From the NCBI RefSeq assembly GCF_905475345.1, contig NC_066599.1:4870501-4934500 (forward strand): a DNA stretch of 64,000 nucleotides, written 5' to 3'. The position numbers and the translations under genes were made by a program. Within the stretch, counting starts at the first letter, position 1, and every line of letters begins with the position of its first letter. This document shows positions 25,503-39,090 of the stretch, piece after piece. This DNA is from Vespula vulgaris (lineage: Eukaryota; Arthropoda; Insecta; Hymenoptera; Vespidae). Below the pieces are notes generated by a model. That model was not told the origin of the DNA, did not search any database, and worked only from the letters and a program-made list of their open reading frames with translations.

Positions 25503-27729
25503 CAGAGAGAGAAACCTACTTTTCAATACTTACTGATATATTAAAGATAGATGTTGTTATCATTTTATCATATATGATCCTTAATTTGCATAACATGCAT
25601 AACACAATTATTTTAAAAGTTACAATGGAATAATGTACGAAAGTTGAAATTATTTTTGTTACATAAAAGTAGTGAAAGTAATATATAATATTATATAAAT
25701 AAAAAGGATAGACAAGCGTTATCATAGTAGAAGGCGATCAAAATGAAAGTTTGATTCTGCTGATATGTAAACATATATTTCTAAAAGAGTTATAGAATTT
25801 TTGTAAGAAGATGAAGAAGATATTCCTAATGTTTTCTGTAAATGTGTTGAAGTAACATGATTATCGTGCTAATGACAATAACTAAACAAGGTAAATGTTT
25901 GCAAAGCTAAATATATATAAGTAAGTGAGCAATATCGTTTCAGAGTTTTAATGTTGCAAATCAGAACATAAAGTTGTAATTAATGAATTAATTAAGTTGT
26001 ACATGAAGTACGAAATATGTTAACGCAAATGCTGTCATGTCCTTTACCTATTTAGTAGTATTGGTGAGTTTGGATACGACGCGGGTAAGTGCCCGATTTT
26101 CGGCTTTCAATCTCTCATTTTCAGCTTTGAGCTTTTGTAATTGCTGTAAACAGTGAAACGATTAGCCCGAATCCGATCGTTTGATAAAAGCCCCATTAAC
26201 CAAAACCATATGAGTGATCTATTTTATCCACTAATTATATCCACTAATTTGAGCACCCTATGGCCCAAAAGCATAATGGAAATCACAAAACAAGAGTAAA
26301 AACGAAAGAAAAAAGAAAAAAGAAAGAAAGAAAAAACCGTGCTAATAAAATGATTTCACTATGTGTGATAAAACCAAGCATAAATCGTAAAAAAAAAAAA
26401 AAAAAAAATACAAAAGAGGTAAGCGCCGGAAGATGGCAAAAATAAAGAAAAAAAGCAATGCGCTGAAGCTTACAGTTCCTGAATCAACGATAAATAGATC
26501 GATAAAATGCATTTTTGCCGCGTTCAGCAGTGGCAATCAAAACAACTGAAAAATTTTAACGTGCAATCTAAGGAAACACGTAATTACAGATATATGAATA
26601 ATGTAATTGACGAATAAACTAGAATTAAGATGAAAAAAATAATTTTGTGATTTGATCACTTACAATCATAAGATTAAAAAAGTCAGATGTGATTCCCTCA
26701 AATTCAAATTTCTTTTATAATACGGATAACGCGCGTACGTCCTAACAATATAAGTATTCTTAACAGTCATACCTTTAATTCCTCTTCCATTTCTGATAAT
26801 TTCCTCTCCATGGCCCTCCTTTCCCTTTTTTCTGCCTCAGATAAAACAGACTTGTTCTGAGAATTTTGTGCTTTATCTAATAAACTTCTAACTTCTTTCA
26901 ACTGTTCATCTGATCGCTTAAGCTTTTCTCTAAGTCTTTCATTTTCTGCTTGAGATTCTTCATACAATTTTTTATAGTCAATTTCACCATTTTCTGAAGA
27001 CGTAGATTTAATTCTTGCTGAAGCTGAAGATATTTCAGATGATATCGATGATACAGAACCTAGTCTATTCGACCTACCAGGTCTATCATTTCCACTCTGA
27101 AACAAATCACATAAACATTTCATTAATAAAACGTAATAAATTTTTAAATTGAAAAATTATATTATAAGAAATAATATTTAATTCTATCGCGTATTGTAAG
27201 CTCTTACTGCATATCCTTCAGAACTGGTTAAACTCTGCAGGCTGGCACTTTTAGAGCTCAGACTAGCATTTGATTTCAATTTTGTTTTGTTAAAACTCTC
27301 AGTTCTTTGCAACGATGAGTGATTATTTGCACTTAAATTCATATAACTATAACTAGAAGAGGGTGTTGCAAGATTTAGAGAGCTATTTGACGAATGAGAT
27401 GGCAAAATAACACCACCATATCCTGAAGATGTTCCACCATATGTAGTGAATGAATTCTGATAATTTAAATTATTTGTAGAATTAGAATACGGATTTTTTC
27501 TAAAAGATCCAGTATTCTTTGTATTTTTATTTAAAAAGCTTGGAGTACTATATGACTTGACATTATTAATCCCTAATAAGGTTGCATAACTATTTTGATT
27601 CAGAGAAAATAATGTGGGTACACTCCGCGGTCTATTTCCAAAAATGGAACTTCCGTTTGCTGATGCTTGAGCTCTTAAACCTGCAGCTGTTGTAGGCTTT
27701 CCTTGTGTTCTTTTTCTATATGAAGACAT
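24135..27729 (-). CDS. Mbs: Mbs short isoform from an internal first exon (M20-like)
   Basis: A 174-codon exon (27208-27729) starts MSSYRKRTQGKPTTAAGLRA and ends at a strong donor (GCA|GTAAGA) in phase 0. It fits the Mbs coiled-coil exon 26773-27096 and then a zipper exon, giving about 310 residues. The exon is Ser/Asn/Tyr-rich and matches no known domain. In vertebrates PPP1R12B has an internal promoter for a small C-terminal subunit (M20/M21); this looks like the insect counterpart. An internal-exon reading is also possible, because TTTTAG 36 bp before the ATG is a phase-0 acceptor with an open frame. The frame is certain; the promoter is inferred. Confidence 0.6.
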
Positions 27730-30700
27730 TTTCGTAATAAGATATATACGTATTATACAGATGATCTAAAATTATCGCAATCACAACATTGTACACAATA
27801 TATAACACAAATCAAATTATTTAAAAATATTACTAAAAGAAAATAGTCTACTTTTACTGACAGCAAGAGTTTGACTGACGGAAACTGGGTAGTGGAACTC
27901 AAGTCATCAGCCAGTTTACTTCACCGTGTTGCTTCTGTGATCTATTTATGGAACACATGCAGATACCCATACTCATGTCAAGGTTGTGTGTTTCTGGTCA
28001 ACTACACAGTATTATTTGAGGAGTTTTCGAAAACGTATTATATTGCACAGATCTCAAGAATATAATTGGTTACAACTCATGCTCTAAATTAACAAATGAG
28101 ATTTATTGTAGTAGCAAAAATAAAAATTAAAATGTTTGATATAATTCTTCGTTTTTCTCATAAATGTTCTATTAAAAAATATAATGTATGTATATTCTTT
28201 TGGTAAATTTTTTATTATTTTTTTTTTATATCTAATGATAAACTTTTATTCTTCTATAATTAATTCATTCTACTTTTTATGGTGAGCTTAAATGTCAAAG
28301 GCACATCAAGTTTCAAATGTCAATGATGTATTTTTAGAAATAACCAAAGCATACTCATGTCCATTTCCTTTTTCAATACTGTCTGCGAATGAAATGTAAA
28401 CTATTCAATATTACTTTTTTAAATTGTACTATTTTTATATGACAGTTTTTAAATAAAAAATGCATATATAATTATCAAAATTTAATTTAAAAAATTATAT
28501 AAATACTTAACTATATTGAATTTATTTCATTAATATTATTAATTAAAGTTAAAAGATTATAAAATATTAAATATATAAATCATAATAAAATATAGTTCTA
28601 TAAATACAAGAAAACTATTTTTATCCAAGCAAACGTGAATTAGAGTTTAATCTTCCCAGAAACTAATCTAAAAATAGAATAAAGCTTCTACAAAGCATGA
28701 CATTATTTACAATAATATACACAAATAAAAAATTACTTATGAATATTTATACAAATATTTTGTTACATACCTCACTATGGTTCACTTTAGTATCCTCAAA
28801 ATCACCACCAGCAGATATGTCTTGTTTTTCAGGATCTATTTCCTGTAAATAAATACATACATATATTATTAATCTTATTTGTAGACCTTTAATAAAAATC
28901 ATAAGCAGATAAACACATTTACATATAATAGAAAAAACATTATTATAATAATTAATGTTATATTATTAACTGCATATTTTTTTATGCATATAATTTTTTT
29001 ATGTTAATATATTTGCATTCAATACATGCATATTTTATTAAAAACAAAAAAATAATAAATACACAAATAAATAAATAAAAATAAAAAATTTTACTAACAT
29101 CCATATCAACATGAACAACACCCGTAGAACGTCTTTTAGGCCTTCTCCTCCTTTGTATAACTGCTTGAGTAGCTTGTGCATTTCTGCTATCATTTTCTTT
29201 ATCTTGCTCTATAATAAATATGATTTTTATAATTATAATGAAGTATAATCATTTATAATTTTGATATTTCATTATTAGATCATAAAAATAGATAGAAAAT
29301 TAGTAAGAATTAATTAAGTACCATGATAAATCTTATATCAATGAAAATATGAAATGAAGTTTTATAAGTATTACATCTTTTAAATACAAATGTGATATAA
29401 ATGATTTTTTGCAAATATTCACCTTTGTCTTCAGATGGTTTCAATGATCGTCGAAGTGGTAATGTAACAGTAGTTTCTGCAGGACTCGGCGTGATTGTTT
29501 CCACAGGTGCCGATGATGGTCTGGGTATACCAGTTCCACCGGATGGTCTTCTCATGTAAGTAGATGTAATGTCAGGTGACCTGTTATTTGCATCCTCTAA
29601 CTGAAACTGAATAATATATTTAAATTTTGAATATTTACAAATTAATTCTTATTTATCAATTTTTTTTCAATAGTGCAAGTAATGGGTGCAAAATAAAGCA
29701 GATCGGCATGATAGTAAAATCAGTTTAATTTTCTTGATAAGACTGAACATAAATACAAATTATGCAGATATTAGTTATATTTACATCATTTACATATTTT
29801 TATTATATACACAATTCTATCTACTTGAGAATATAGTGAAAGCCAAAATTTTAAATATGGAAAATAAAGATAAAATACACGATAAAAAAAAAAGAAAAGA
29901 AAGATACCATCTTACAAAAAACAAAAATTCTTCTTTCATGCATTTTCTACAAAAACATTTTTAAATATAATCCTTCCCATGTAGCCATAAATTAATATGT
30001 CAACAATAAGCTCGCATTATTTTTTTTTCTTTTGTTTTCTATTTTTTTTGTCCCTAATGAAACTATCTATTAATATATTCTAATTTTATATAGTATCAAT
30101 GTAAATTAGACATTTATGCATTATAACTTAAATAAAAATAAATTGCACATGAAATTTTTATAGCAATCTTATAAAGCAATAAAGGAATAGGTAAAAATAA
30201 ATAAATATCAAAAGTAATTTAATACAAATTCTGTTCACTTGCAAGTCATAAATCAACATCCTTTAAATGTTATTCATCATAGTACGTGAACATGCTTTTT
30301 AATCACACTAATACTGCATGTTTTTTTTTCTTTTTTCCAACATAGCATTCAATTTATATTATAAAATTAGAAACATAATAAAAGATAATATAAACTATAT
30401 AAGCCTCTAAAAAACAAATAAAAATCCAGGCATGTACGCTCATACGTACGACTATAAATATAAATTATATGCATTTGAAAATTTAGTTTGAAAAAAATCA
30501 ATGCAATGTATTTGCCTAGTCTGTGAATATACAAGCAAATATATAATTCTATCAGTCAGTGTCTACTATTATAACAAGTGATTAATTGTAATTCCAACCA
30601 ATGATATGTAATATCCATGAACACAAACTGCTGCATTGCGGATTTTTAAGTGTATATACTTGAAGATTATGGGTATCACCGACCTTGCTTCCGTTATCTA

Positions 30701-33700
30701 CCCTGAGTCTCCAAGAAGGTCGCCTTTCAGGCAAATTAGATTCTTCAGAAGGTTTATTTGCAGTCACTGTGGTAGGTGTCGCTGTTGTTATTGTAGCTGT
30801 GATTGAGGCTGTATTGCTGACAGAAGCTGCAGGCTGCTTGGTTTAAAAAAAATATGAATAAAATCATATATGTAAACTTTTGTTATGCGGAAGCTATTGA
30901 TGCATACATGTAGAGTAGTACGTAAAAGTAGAATATATCGCAGTTGTGTCAGTTTATTTTGGTGTTTGGTTCTGAATTTAAAAAAGGAAGAAACTAGAAA
31001 GCATAATATCAATCTTTGTCATTCTAAAAGCTATTAACGGTTTTTTATGATCTTGGCAGAGGAGCATTGCTATGTTAACGATACAAAAATGATACAAAGG
31101 ATGAACTTCTTCATTCCTAAATATAAAAAGGAAACTATAAATTTAATCATTTCTCTTTTTTAATATTTTAAAAACGAACAAACATAACATTATTGCAATA
31201 TAGAAAATGAAGATATTGTATTATTACCTGCGGAGAAGGTGCTGTCAAACTGGGCACTTCATTGTTTTGTTGTTTTTTCTTTACAAGTTGTTCTGCACTT
31301 TTGATTTCGTCTAATGTTACTCCCTGAGTTGAACGTCGAGTTTCTCGTACTCTCTTCGCATGTGCCTTTCTTTGTGTCTCACTTTCTTCATCACGAACAG
31401 GTGGGACAAAGGATCTGAAGAGAAAGAAAAATATACATGATGTGATATATATGTATATACATGCCAGCGCAATACATATAAACTAAAAAACGATAAAATA
31501 TTCATTTATTTGATTGTATTTAACATATTTGGTTGTATATAACACGAAAACCAAAACTAGTATGATATTTATATAATAAAAATACTATGTCATAAAGGTC
31601 ACGATTTTATAATCATTTAAGCATTGTTTTAAAAATAATGTGCAAGCAATCATAGTGTCCGTGTATAATCCAATATATAATGTGGTTCCCATTGCAAAAC
31701 TTTTCGATGATAAAAAATTTCTGCTGCTGTAAATTAATACCTATTTTTATAAGAATTTTATTTGGTAAATGACTTTCTGTTTGTATGAAATTTATATAAA
31801 AAATTTATAAATTTATACAAAATAAATAAACGTATGTATAGATATAAGAAACTTGAATAAGCTACCACAAAAGAAAAATAATTGACAGGAAAAATTGAGT
31901 AATAAGTTCTTGTGTTAATAAACAAAAACAAATGTATGTATGTTTACAGCTTGATTCTTATATTAAAATACTTGTCAAAATGATCACATTGTATGTCTGT
32001 TAACCAAAATTTGATAAATTACTTACTTTTATCAGTCATCTTTGATCTATTAATTATAAATGATTTTAAATTCTTTTAGCAAATGATATTGAAATAATTA
32101 TCTGGACGAAAAAGAATTAAAAATATACAATGCAACTGAAAAAGCTAATCACACTGCAAAGCAAAGATCCATGCTATTGTCAGTAAATTAATTTTGTGCG
32201 TATAGACATCTTAAGATACGCAAGATCACACTTCTCCAGAGAATTCCTCTCAGGTCAAACATTAGGTACCCACTTGAAGAAATTCTTGAAGATATTTCCT
32301 GGACTTAGCTTGCTCCCTCCAGGTGTAGTGGGAGTTCCAGATACTGCTACAGTATTGTTTGCACTCGATAGAAGTGTAGATGTAGCTTCCATTGGTTGAA
32401 CACTACCCAGTCATATTAAACGATATTATAATGCATGGCGCGAGCATTATTATAATTTCAGTCACGATAACTTAACCAATTGTTCCAATATGATATAACC
32501 GTATTACATGAGGAAATTTTTTCTTTATGAAAAATTTCTCATCTCTCTTATAATTTTCTCCATTTATTCCAAAATTATATTTGTTGTCACTACCACCTGC
32601 ATTAATAAGAACAAGAAAATAATTACCTGCGTATCTGATTTAGAGGAACAGGACTAGTAGTAATTGTTGTCGTCACTGTGTTGGCAGTTGTAGTGGTTGT
32701 AGTTGGCAGTGCACTTAGTGGTGATGTTTTAGATGCAGATGTTGGTGAAAGTGTATTGCTTCCCTGTGGCGTTCTTGATAATTCCAAATTTAATTTGATT
32801 TCTTTTCTTCTAAACCCAAAATAAAAAAAAACCGTATAGAATGAAATATAGTAACAAAAGAAAATAATTCCAATTATTGTAAAATAATAACTGAAAATGA
32901 ATTCTCGATTTTAATAATCATAAATAATTCATAATAATAAAATGATCTTTATACTATATATTTTATGTATTGTTTAATTGTAATTAATCAATTTTGATAT
33001 GTTTTATATTGCTTTTAAAATAAATAAAATATAAAGCATTGAAATTATTGAAACCATCACCAAGCATAAAAGAAGCATAATAATAACTTTAGTATAAAAA
33101 TGTTCAAATACACAGATACAAGTATTTATAGTGCTGTACAAAAAAATTAAAATGTGTGCCAAGAATATCAAAGAATAAAATAATATACATTAAATTATTA
33201 TTAATTATTTAATTTATTATTATGCTTATCATTCTGTATATTATATGTGTATAATGAATGTGTACACATTATGTATCATAATATAATCTGATTCAAAAGA
33301 CATAAATAAATTTGTTTACTGATATTATAATCTTATTTTTGATGTGTGATATACATACAATAATTAATATTGTGATAAATATTATGAAAATCAGTTATGA
33401 AACATGCATTTGTACCTGTGTGTTTCGCGCAGAGATGCAGAACGTGTTGTAGCATTGGTATGAGTAGGAGAAACTGCGTTACAACGATGGAGAGTAGGGC
33501 AGGAAGATGCCTTGATACGAGCGTGTAATGCCAAGTATTGCTCATAGAACCTGCATAACATGCATCGTGCCATGCATAATGCTACACTAATTGTCTATAT
33601 ATAAGATAAAGCACTAAAAAAAACACAAGATTTTTATTGCTTTTGAATGTAAACAAATTACTAGCAATGATCCATCTGACAATTTATAAAAATAATCTCT

Positions 33701-34446
33701 ATTATCTTTCTATTATCTCTAATTTTGCTCCCTTTTTGTTCTGCAACACTTTCACTATTAATATTCTTATAGAAAAATTATTCAAAAGCAAAAAAACACC
33801 TAAATGTTATGTTTTAAGTGCAATATCCTGTATATTAAACATTGATTATCATGAGCATAAAATTTATATTATTTTACAAAATATTAATCATATAACTAAA
33901 GACTCTTCTGAAGTCATTAAAATTATAAATTATAGTTATTCTAAATGACTAATTAATATTTTCATTATTATTATAAATTTTAAGAAAATAAAATATTCAA
34001 TTAAAAGTATATTTCAAAATAAAATATATATATCTTTTTCAAATTATAACATCTTAAGATTTCACTTTAATGATATAAAATTAAAGTACAAAATTGTACT
34101 TGTAATCTGCTAGTTTCAATTGTTGAATCTCTATGTGCAGTACAATACTCTGTATATGAATATATTAGACATTTGGGACTTTACATATAAGCATAAGGCA
34201 TTATAGCATAATTCTACAACATACTTTGCATAAACCAACATAAGCATGTTAACATAGACTTTATGATGAACAACCAGAGGAGCCTTCAAATAACGAAAAA
34301 AAAGCATAAACGTAGATCACACAGTGTTACTATATATGAAGCTAGTAAAATATAAACAATATATATTTATATATATATATATTTTTAATATATATATTAA
34401 AATTATATATATTTTGTATATATATAAAATTATATATATATTTTAA

Positions 34447-34486
<40 letters not shown>

Positions 34487-37400
34487 TAACAGCAATATAA
34501 TAATGAACTTACTTCTCATCTGTCTCAAAACTGTGTGTTCTTCTTAATACTACCTCTGGTTCAGTAGTAATTTTGTTTGGTGTATTTAGCAACTTAGTAC
34601 TCTTGTCCTTATCTTCAAGTTCTAGTAAATATTTTATAAACATTATATACACGTACTTATTAAATATTATATTGTACATTCATACATTTTATATTTTTTT
34701 AAAAAATTAATTAATTTATTATTCATTTTTGCTAATAAATTAATTACCTTCTACATTTTGTATTCTACTTCGAAAAGAACCTGAACGCCTCCAGGATGGA
34801 ACAACTCCTTCTTCATTATTATCAATTTGCTGCTTAGGAGGCAATATTGGAGCCTAAAATAAATATGTACAAATTAATAAAAAACCATAAAGTTTTTCTG
34901 CTACTTATATATTATATATATCTTAATATATATATATTTTTTACTTACTTGATTAGGAACTTTATTGATTTCAATAGCAGATAACGGAGAATGAGCCGCG
35001 GTTTCCTCTTTGTTTACTCGGTTTTTCTTTTCTACAGAATTAAATAGAGGACAATTAAAAATATATATCATCATATTTATTATATCAACATTATTAGTCA
35101 TCCCTAATCTTTAATTTATTCTTTCATGTACTAAATATAATATGATCTTTATCATGGTTTCAAACTTACTTTAATTTAAGTAAAACTTTTTATTTAGGAG
35201 AGTATGTACGACTTGTACATACGCTACTAATAATAACAATATTAAAAATACTGTCTTACAGACAAAACTTACCATCATCTGTAAGACATGTGGAATGGTT
35301 TGATTGGTTAGACTTATCAGACTGATTGGAGCAGGTGGAAGAGCGTGATTCTGAGCTAGTTTCAGAAACAACTTCGCCATCACTCTCTTCCATATCTGTT
35401 TCTCGTGTTGCTTCTATCCACGCAGCAATGTTAGAAGAATTGTAATGTTAAGATAGGTAAATAATCCTTATAAAAAACAACTATATATTGAATGTTCATT
35501 TTATCTATATCTTTTCTTCTTTTTCTAATATTACCACTTTTATCAAGCAAAATTCTAATGATTAAAAATCTTACCGACGTCGCTATTCGTTCCAGTACTA
35601 GAATCGTCTTTATCAGATTGAATTTCCACTTCTACTTTTTTGACTTTATTTGGCGTTTCTTCTTCCAGAATTTCAGGACTCTCTTGTGTCGTTACAGCAC
35701 TATCAGTATTAGTTGAAATACTAAAAAAATTTCAACAGACATAAATTTCTGCGTGCAATGTACTTATTTAATAAATATATCTTATAACATACTTAAATGT
35801 ATATACAAACCGTTTCTTTGGTACAGAAGGTTGCTTTTTATTAATTATTTGTGGATGATCTTTCATCATAGTTAATTGTTTTTGCTTCAATTCTTCTAAA
35901 TCTTTTAAAATATCTGCATCAGCAACATCAAAAGCAGTTTGTCCCTAATAAAATAAATATTTATACAATCATAATTATATTATGAATATTTATAATAAAA
36001 ATATTATTTACTGCATAATTTTTGATGTCCATATCACAAAAGTTATCCACAAGTAATTTACAAGTTTCTGATTGACCCCAATGAGCTGCACCATGTAAGG
36101 GAGTCCATCCATCGAAATCTTGTGCATTGACATCGCATCGAGCCTGAAGGAGAATACTAAAACAATAATTTTGAAGTATAGTCATTAAAAACAAAATAAT
36201 ATATTCTGTTCTATATATTAAAATTATACTTCACATAAAGTGGTATCTACAATATTATTCAAAATATAAAATTACCAATTCTTTTCAATGAAACTGTTAG
36301 ATTACACAGGAATTGTTTTTCATCATAATATGATACTTTACTTCATGACTTTGATGTAGCCTTTAGCAGCAGCAACATGAAGTGCCGTAGCTCCTGTTCT
36401 AGGATGCATTGAATCTTTGCCTGGTGCTCCTGATCTCCAAGCTCTTGCATCATTTAACATTGACCTTTCCTCTTCACTTCTAGCTTGATCACAATCTATG
36501 CCTATAGTAGATACAAAAGAAATAATATTTTAAGAGTTGTTTTGAATCTATTTTTATAAATATATAGGAACAAACCTGCTTTATTTATATGTTGCTGTAG
36601 CATATCCTCCATTTCAACCTTTTCTGCGATGTCAAGGGCCAATTCGCCATCATTGTTAACTGCTGCCAAATTGCATCCTTGTTCTATCAAGTATCTATAT
36701 CAAATGATTATATGAGATATAAGTATATAAAACACTTAATTAAGGTAAGATTTATCTTTCACAAATAATTCCTATGAAGGAGGAGGCAAAAAAGTGAATT
36801 ATTTAGACAAAATAATTTAATCTGTGTAACTACTAACTTAGCTATTGATATGAAGCCACAAGATGCTGTAGCATGTAGGGGTGTCCATCCTTCATTGTCT
36901 CCACGATTTATATCCGCTCCTTGTTCTACCAAAAATTCTACCATATCCAGATCATCGTCGATGCATGCCTATGATACAAATATACATTCTACTTATAAAT
37001 TTATTCTTATATTTAATTTTATTTATATTATTGATTAGTTGCATTACTTTGATATTTAATAAAATATAGGTCAACTTAATACAAATTATATTACTATAAT
37101 AATTTTATGTAAAGAAATTTAAACATCCAGGTCCTATCCAGGTCTTGTCAAAGAAACTATTTATTACAACACTGCTAAAGACAGAGGATATAAGCAGAAC
37201 ACGAATGGTGAGGGCTGCGACTTCTAACAGAGAACTATAAATAGCATTTAATGCCTGATGTACTCTCACATGCTATTTTCGCAAATCTATGAAATGCCTA
37301 AACTTCCTTATTGAAACCATAAATAAAAGTAAACATTCATTTAATTCTTATATATCTCTTTTTATAAATCAAATTTTTTATACAAATTTTGATTTATTCT

Positions 37401-38843
37401 AAATGAAAATTTTAAGTACATATAAATGTACTTTTTAACACAAGCTTAGTTAATTTAACAAAATTTGATTTTTAATAATATAAAAACATGATATTTCCTT
37501 AAACATAACATTTTTTCTTATAGAATGGATTAGAATTTTGAGGAGTCTCATATAGACTCATAGGTAATATGAACGTCTTTTACAAAGTTATTTTTAGTCT
37601 CATCCTAATTTAAATCTATTTCAGAATTCTTAATCGATGTGGTTCATTTACAAGCTTCTTTTTTAAAATGTAATAGAACCAATTAAGGTTCTAAGCAAAA
37701 TAGTTAAAAACAGCATTTTTGTAACTCACTACTTTATATTTTCAATAATTTCAATAACTTATTATGGAAAATAAGTTCTATTTTTGTAAGAAGCTTTTAA
37801 CATTATATTGTTAAAACCATTAAGTAAAGTATCGATAAATATATGATAAAAATAAATAATGATAATTATTTATAATTACATGATAATTTATACTTTACAG
37901 ATAATTCTTTGAAATATTTTATAAACTACGTTCGAAGTATAGTAAAAAAAGAAGTTATAAAAATGAATATTAAATATTCGTTTCTGGAAAATAGAAGAAT
38001 ATTAAATAGTAAAAACTAAAACTATATAACATTGAACGTCATACAATCATTGCCGTGGAGAATTTGATTCCGGTAGATAGAGATGAGATAATCTTTCAAA
38101 TTCTTTCCATGCTTACTGCCATCGCTATGTAGAACTAAAGAAAGGACGTCATTCATAACATAAACAACGTTTGAAAGACAGACACGAAGTAAAATGAAGG
38201 GACGAGGAAAAATGTGCTTTCATGAATTCTCTTCCAAACGAAAAGATAAATAGTGACAATAAAATCTAAAGATTCATTCGTAATTATACTCGGACAGCTG
38301 AAGCTGGCAGCAGCCATTTTGCACGCAATGTTACATGCGATAGTGAATAGAGAAACAGATAAAAAGAGAGAAAGATAGATGGATAGATGGATAGATGAAT
38401 ATATAGATAGGTAGAGAGGACGGTAAAACGAAGATGAAATCTAAGAATTAAAAAGAATTAATAGAATGCAATATTTAAGCTTTTTTTTTTTCTTAGTCAA
38501 TCCTATTAAAAATTTTGATCGAAAAGGTGAGAATTTGTTTGGCGTAAGACATAAACAATGGAAATGATAAAAATAGAGAGGGAGGATATCTTACCTGGTG
38601 TAACGCCGTGAGACCATCGACGTTTCCGGTGTTGATGTCCGCCCCTTTTTGAAGTAAACGCACAACCTCCTCCTTGTCGCCTGCTGCACATGCCGCCAAG
38701 AAGACACAATCATCGGAAAATTTGATCTTCCTTGCTACTTGACGCGGTTGGGCCGGCTCTCGATTTGTTTCAGATTGTTCCCAACGTTTGAGCTGTTCGG
38801 CTCTTTTAAATAGAGCCGAGCTCGAACGAGTCTCGAGAGACAT
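24135..38843 (-). CDS. Mbs: Myosin phosphatase targeting subunit (PPP1R12/MYPT), full length
   Basis: Scaffold that directs PP1c to myosin light chain downstream of Rho kinase; 1025 residues in the longest model. Exons: 38595-38843, 36838-36968, 36576-36694, 36342-36501, 36012-36156, 35811-35944, 35575-35720, 35273-35413, 34949-35031, 34748-34853, 34513-34621, 33416-33550, 32627-32809, 32274-32402 (optional), 31228-31414, 30684-30833, 29423-29600, 29099-29208, 28771-28842, 26773-27096 and 24135-24221. The PP1-docking motif KIKF is at residues 39-42, followed by ankyrin repeats (GADINTGNVDGLTALHQA, NRGDNEGWTPLHATASCG, DFDGWTPLHGAAHWG). Both Rho-kinase inhibitory sites are present: RRSTQGVTL (Thr686) and KRRSTGVV (Thr857). 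The C-terminal coiled coil ends in a leucine zipper (ENQRLKDENGALIRVISKL). All phases close. The start is the ATG of MSLETRSSS; the upstream in-frame codon is GTG. Confidence 0.95.
24239..24364. repeat. (AT)n and (ATC)n microsatellites in Mbs
   Basis: About 12 AT units (24239-24264) and then about 24 perfect ATC units (24291-24364), just upstream of the last Mbs zipper exon. The plus-strand frame through it reads as poly-histidine, but it is intronic on the gene strand and is not taken as coding. Confidence 0.95.
24828..24853. repeat. Alternating GC/GT tract
   Basis: A run of GC then GT dinucleotides, alternating purine-pyrimidine, within the Mbs 3' intron. Confidence 0.8.
25413..25502. repeat. 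(CA)(CG)n(TA)n microsatellite
   Basis: Roughly 90 bp of alternating purine-pyrimidine: short CA, about nine CG, GT and then more than 25 TA units. It lies in the Mbs intron between the two last exons. Confidence 0.9.
26048..26143 (-). CDS. Mbs: Mbs alternative last exon with second leucine zipper
   Basis: Phase-0 exon with a TTTACAG acceptor encoding QLQKLKAENERLKAENRALT followed by RVVSKLTNTTK and a stop. It parallels exon 24135-24221 (VMDQLKCENQRLKDENGALI then RVISKLSK) residue by residue. Either can follow exon 26773-27096. The stop codon is immediately followed by GTAAAG, so splicing past the stop cannot be excluded. Confidence 0.75.
   Translation of the reverse strand, partial: QLQKLKAENERLKAENRALTRVVSKLTNTTK
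32274..32402 (-). CDS. Mbs: Mbs candidate cassette exon, 43 codons
   Basis: A 129-nt exon that keeps frame whether included or skipped: the neighbours end and begin in phase 2. It encodes SVQPMEATSTLLSSANNTVA and ends GNIFKNFFK. The donor is the non-consensus AA|GTGGGT; the nearby alternative TGG|GTACCT would break frame. Confidence 0.6.
34364..34485. repeat. AT-dinucleotide-rich imperfect repeat
   Basis: About 120 bp of imperfect TA/ATTTTAAT units in an Mbs intron, ending in an uninterrupted (AT)n run at about 34455-34481. It can fold on itself. No coding content. Confidence 0.85.
36969..38594. other. Mbs: Mbs intron 1
   Basis: A 1.6 kb AT-rich intron between the KIKF exon and the second ankyrin exon. 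It contains a short GATA-type tetranucleotide run (38376-38412) and, at 38290-38330 on the minus strand, AAAATGGCTGCTGCC, an ATG in excellent context discussed under findings. No further coding exon was seen. Confidence 0.5.
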
Positions 38844-38958
38844 CGCCTCGAAGCACACACAATCGAGCTCGACAACCTTATAACCACTGCGCGCTTGGTC
38901 TCTTCGCCTCCTTCCACTTCTGTCTCTATCTCTATCTCTATCTCCCTCACACTCTCGG

Positions 38959-38990
<32 letters not shown>

Positions 38991-39059
38991 GTTACTCTCG
39001 ATCCTTTTGGTTCTCTCTATCTCTTTCTCCCTACTTTTTTCTTTCGCTTTTTTCTTCTA

Positions 39060-39090
<31 letters not shown>

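Noticed and set aside
32263..32274. Donor TGG|GTACCT for the Mbs cassette exon
   Set aside because: It leaves phase 0 where the next exon needs phase 2, giving a stop; AA|GTGGGT fits.
33637..33948. 103-codon plus-strand frame inside Mbs
   Set aside because: It begins at a non-ATG codon in AT-rich intron sequence, with low-complexity Ile/Asn/Tyr/Lys composition and no recognised motif.
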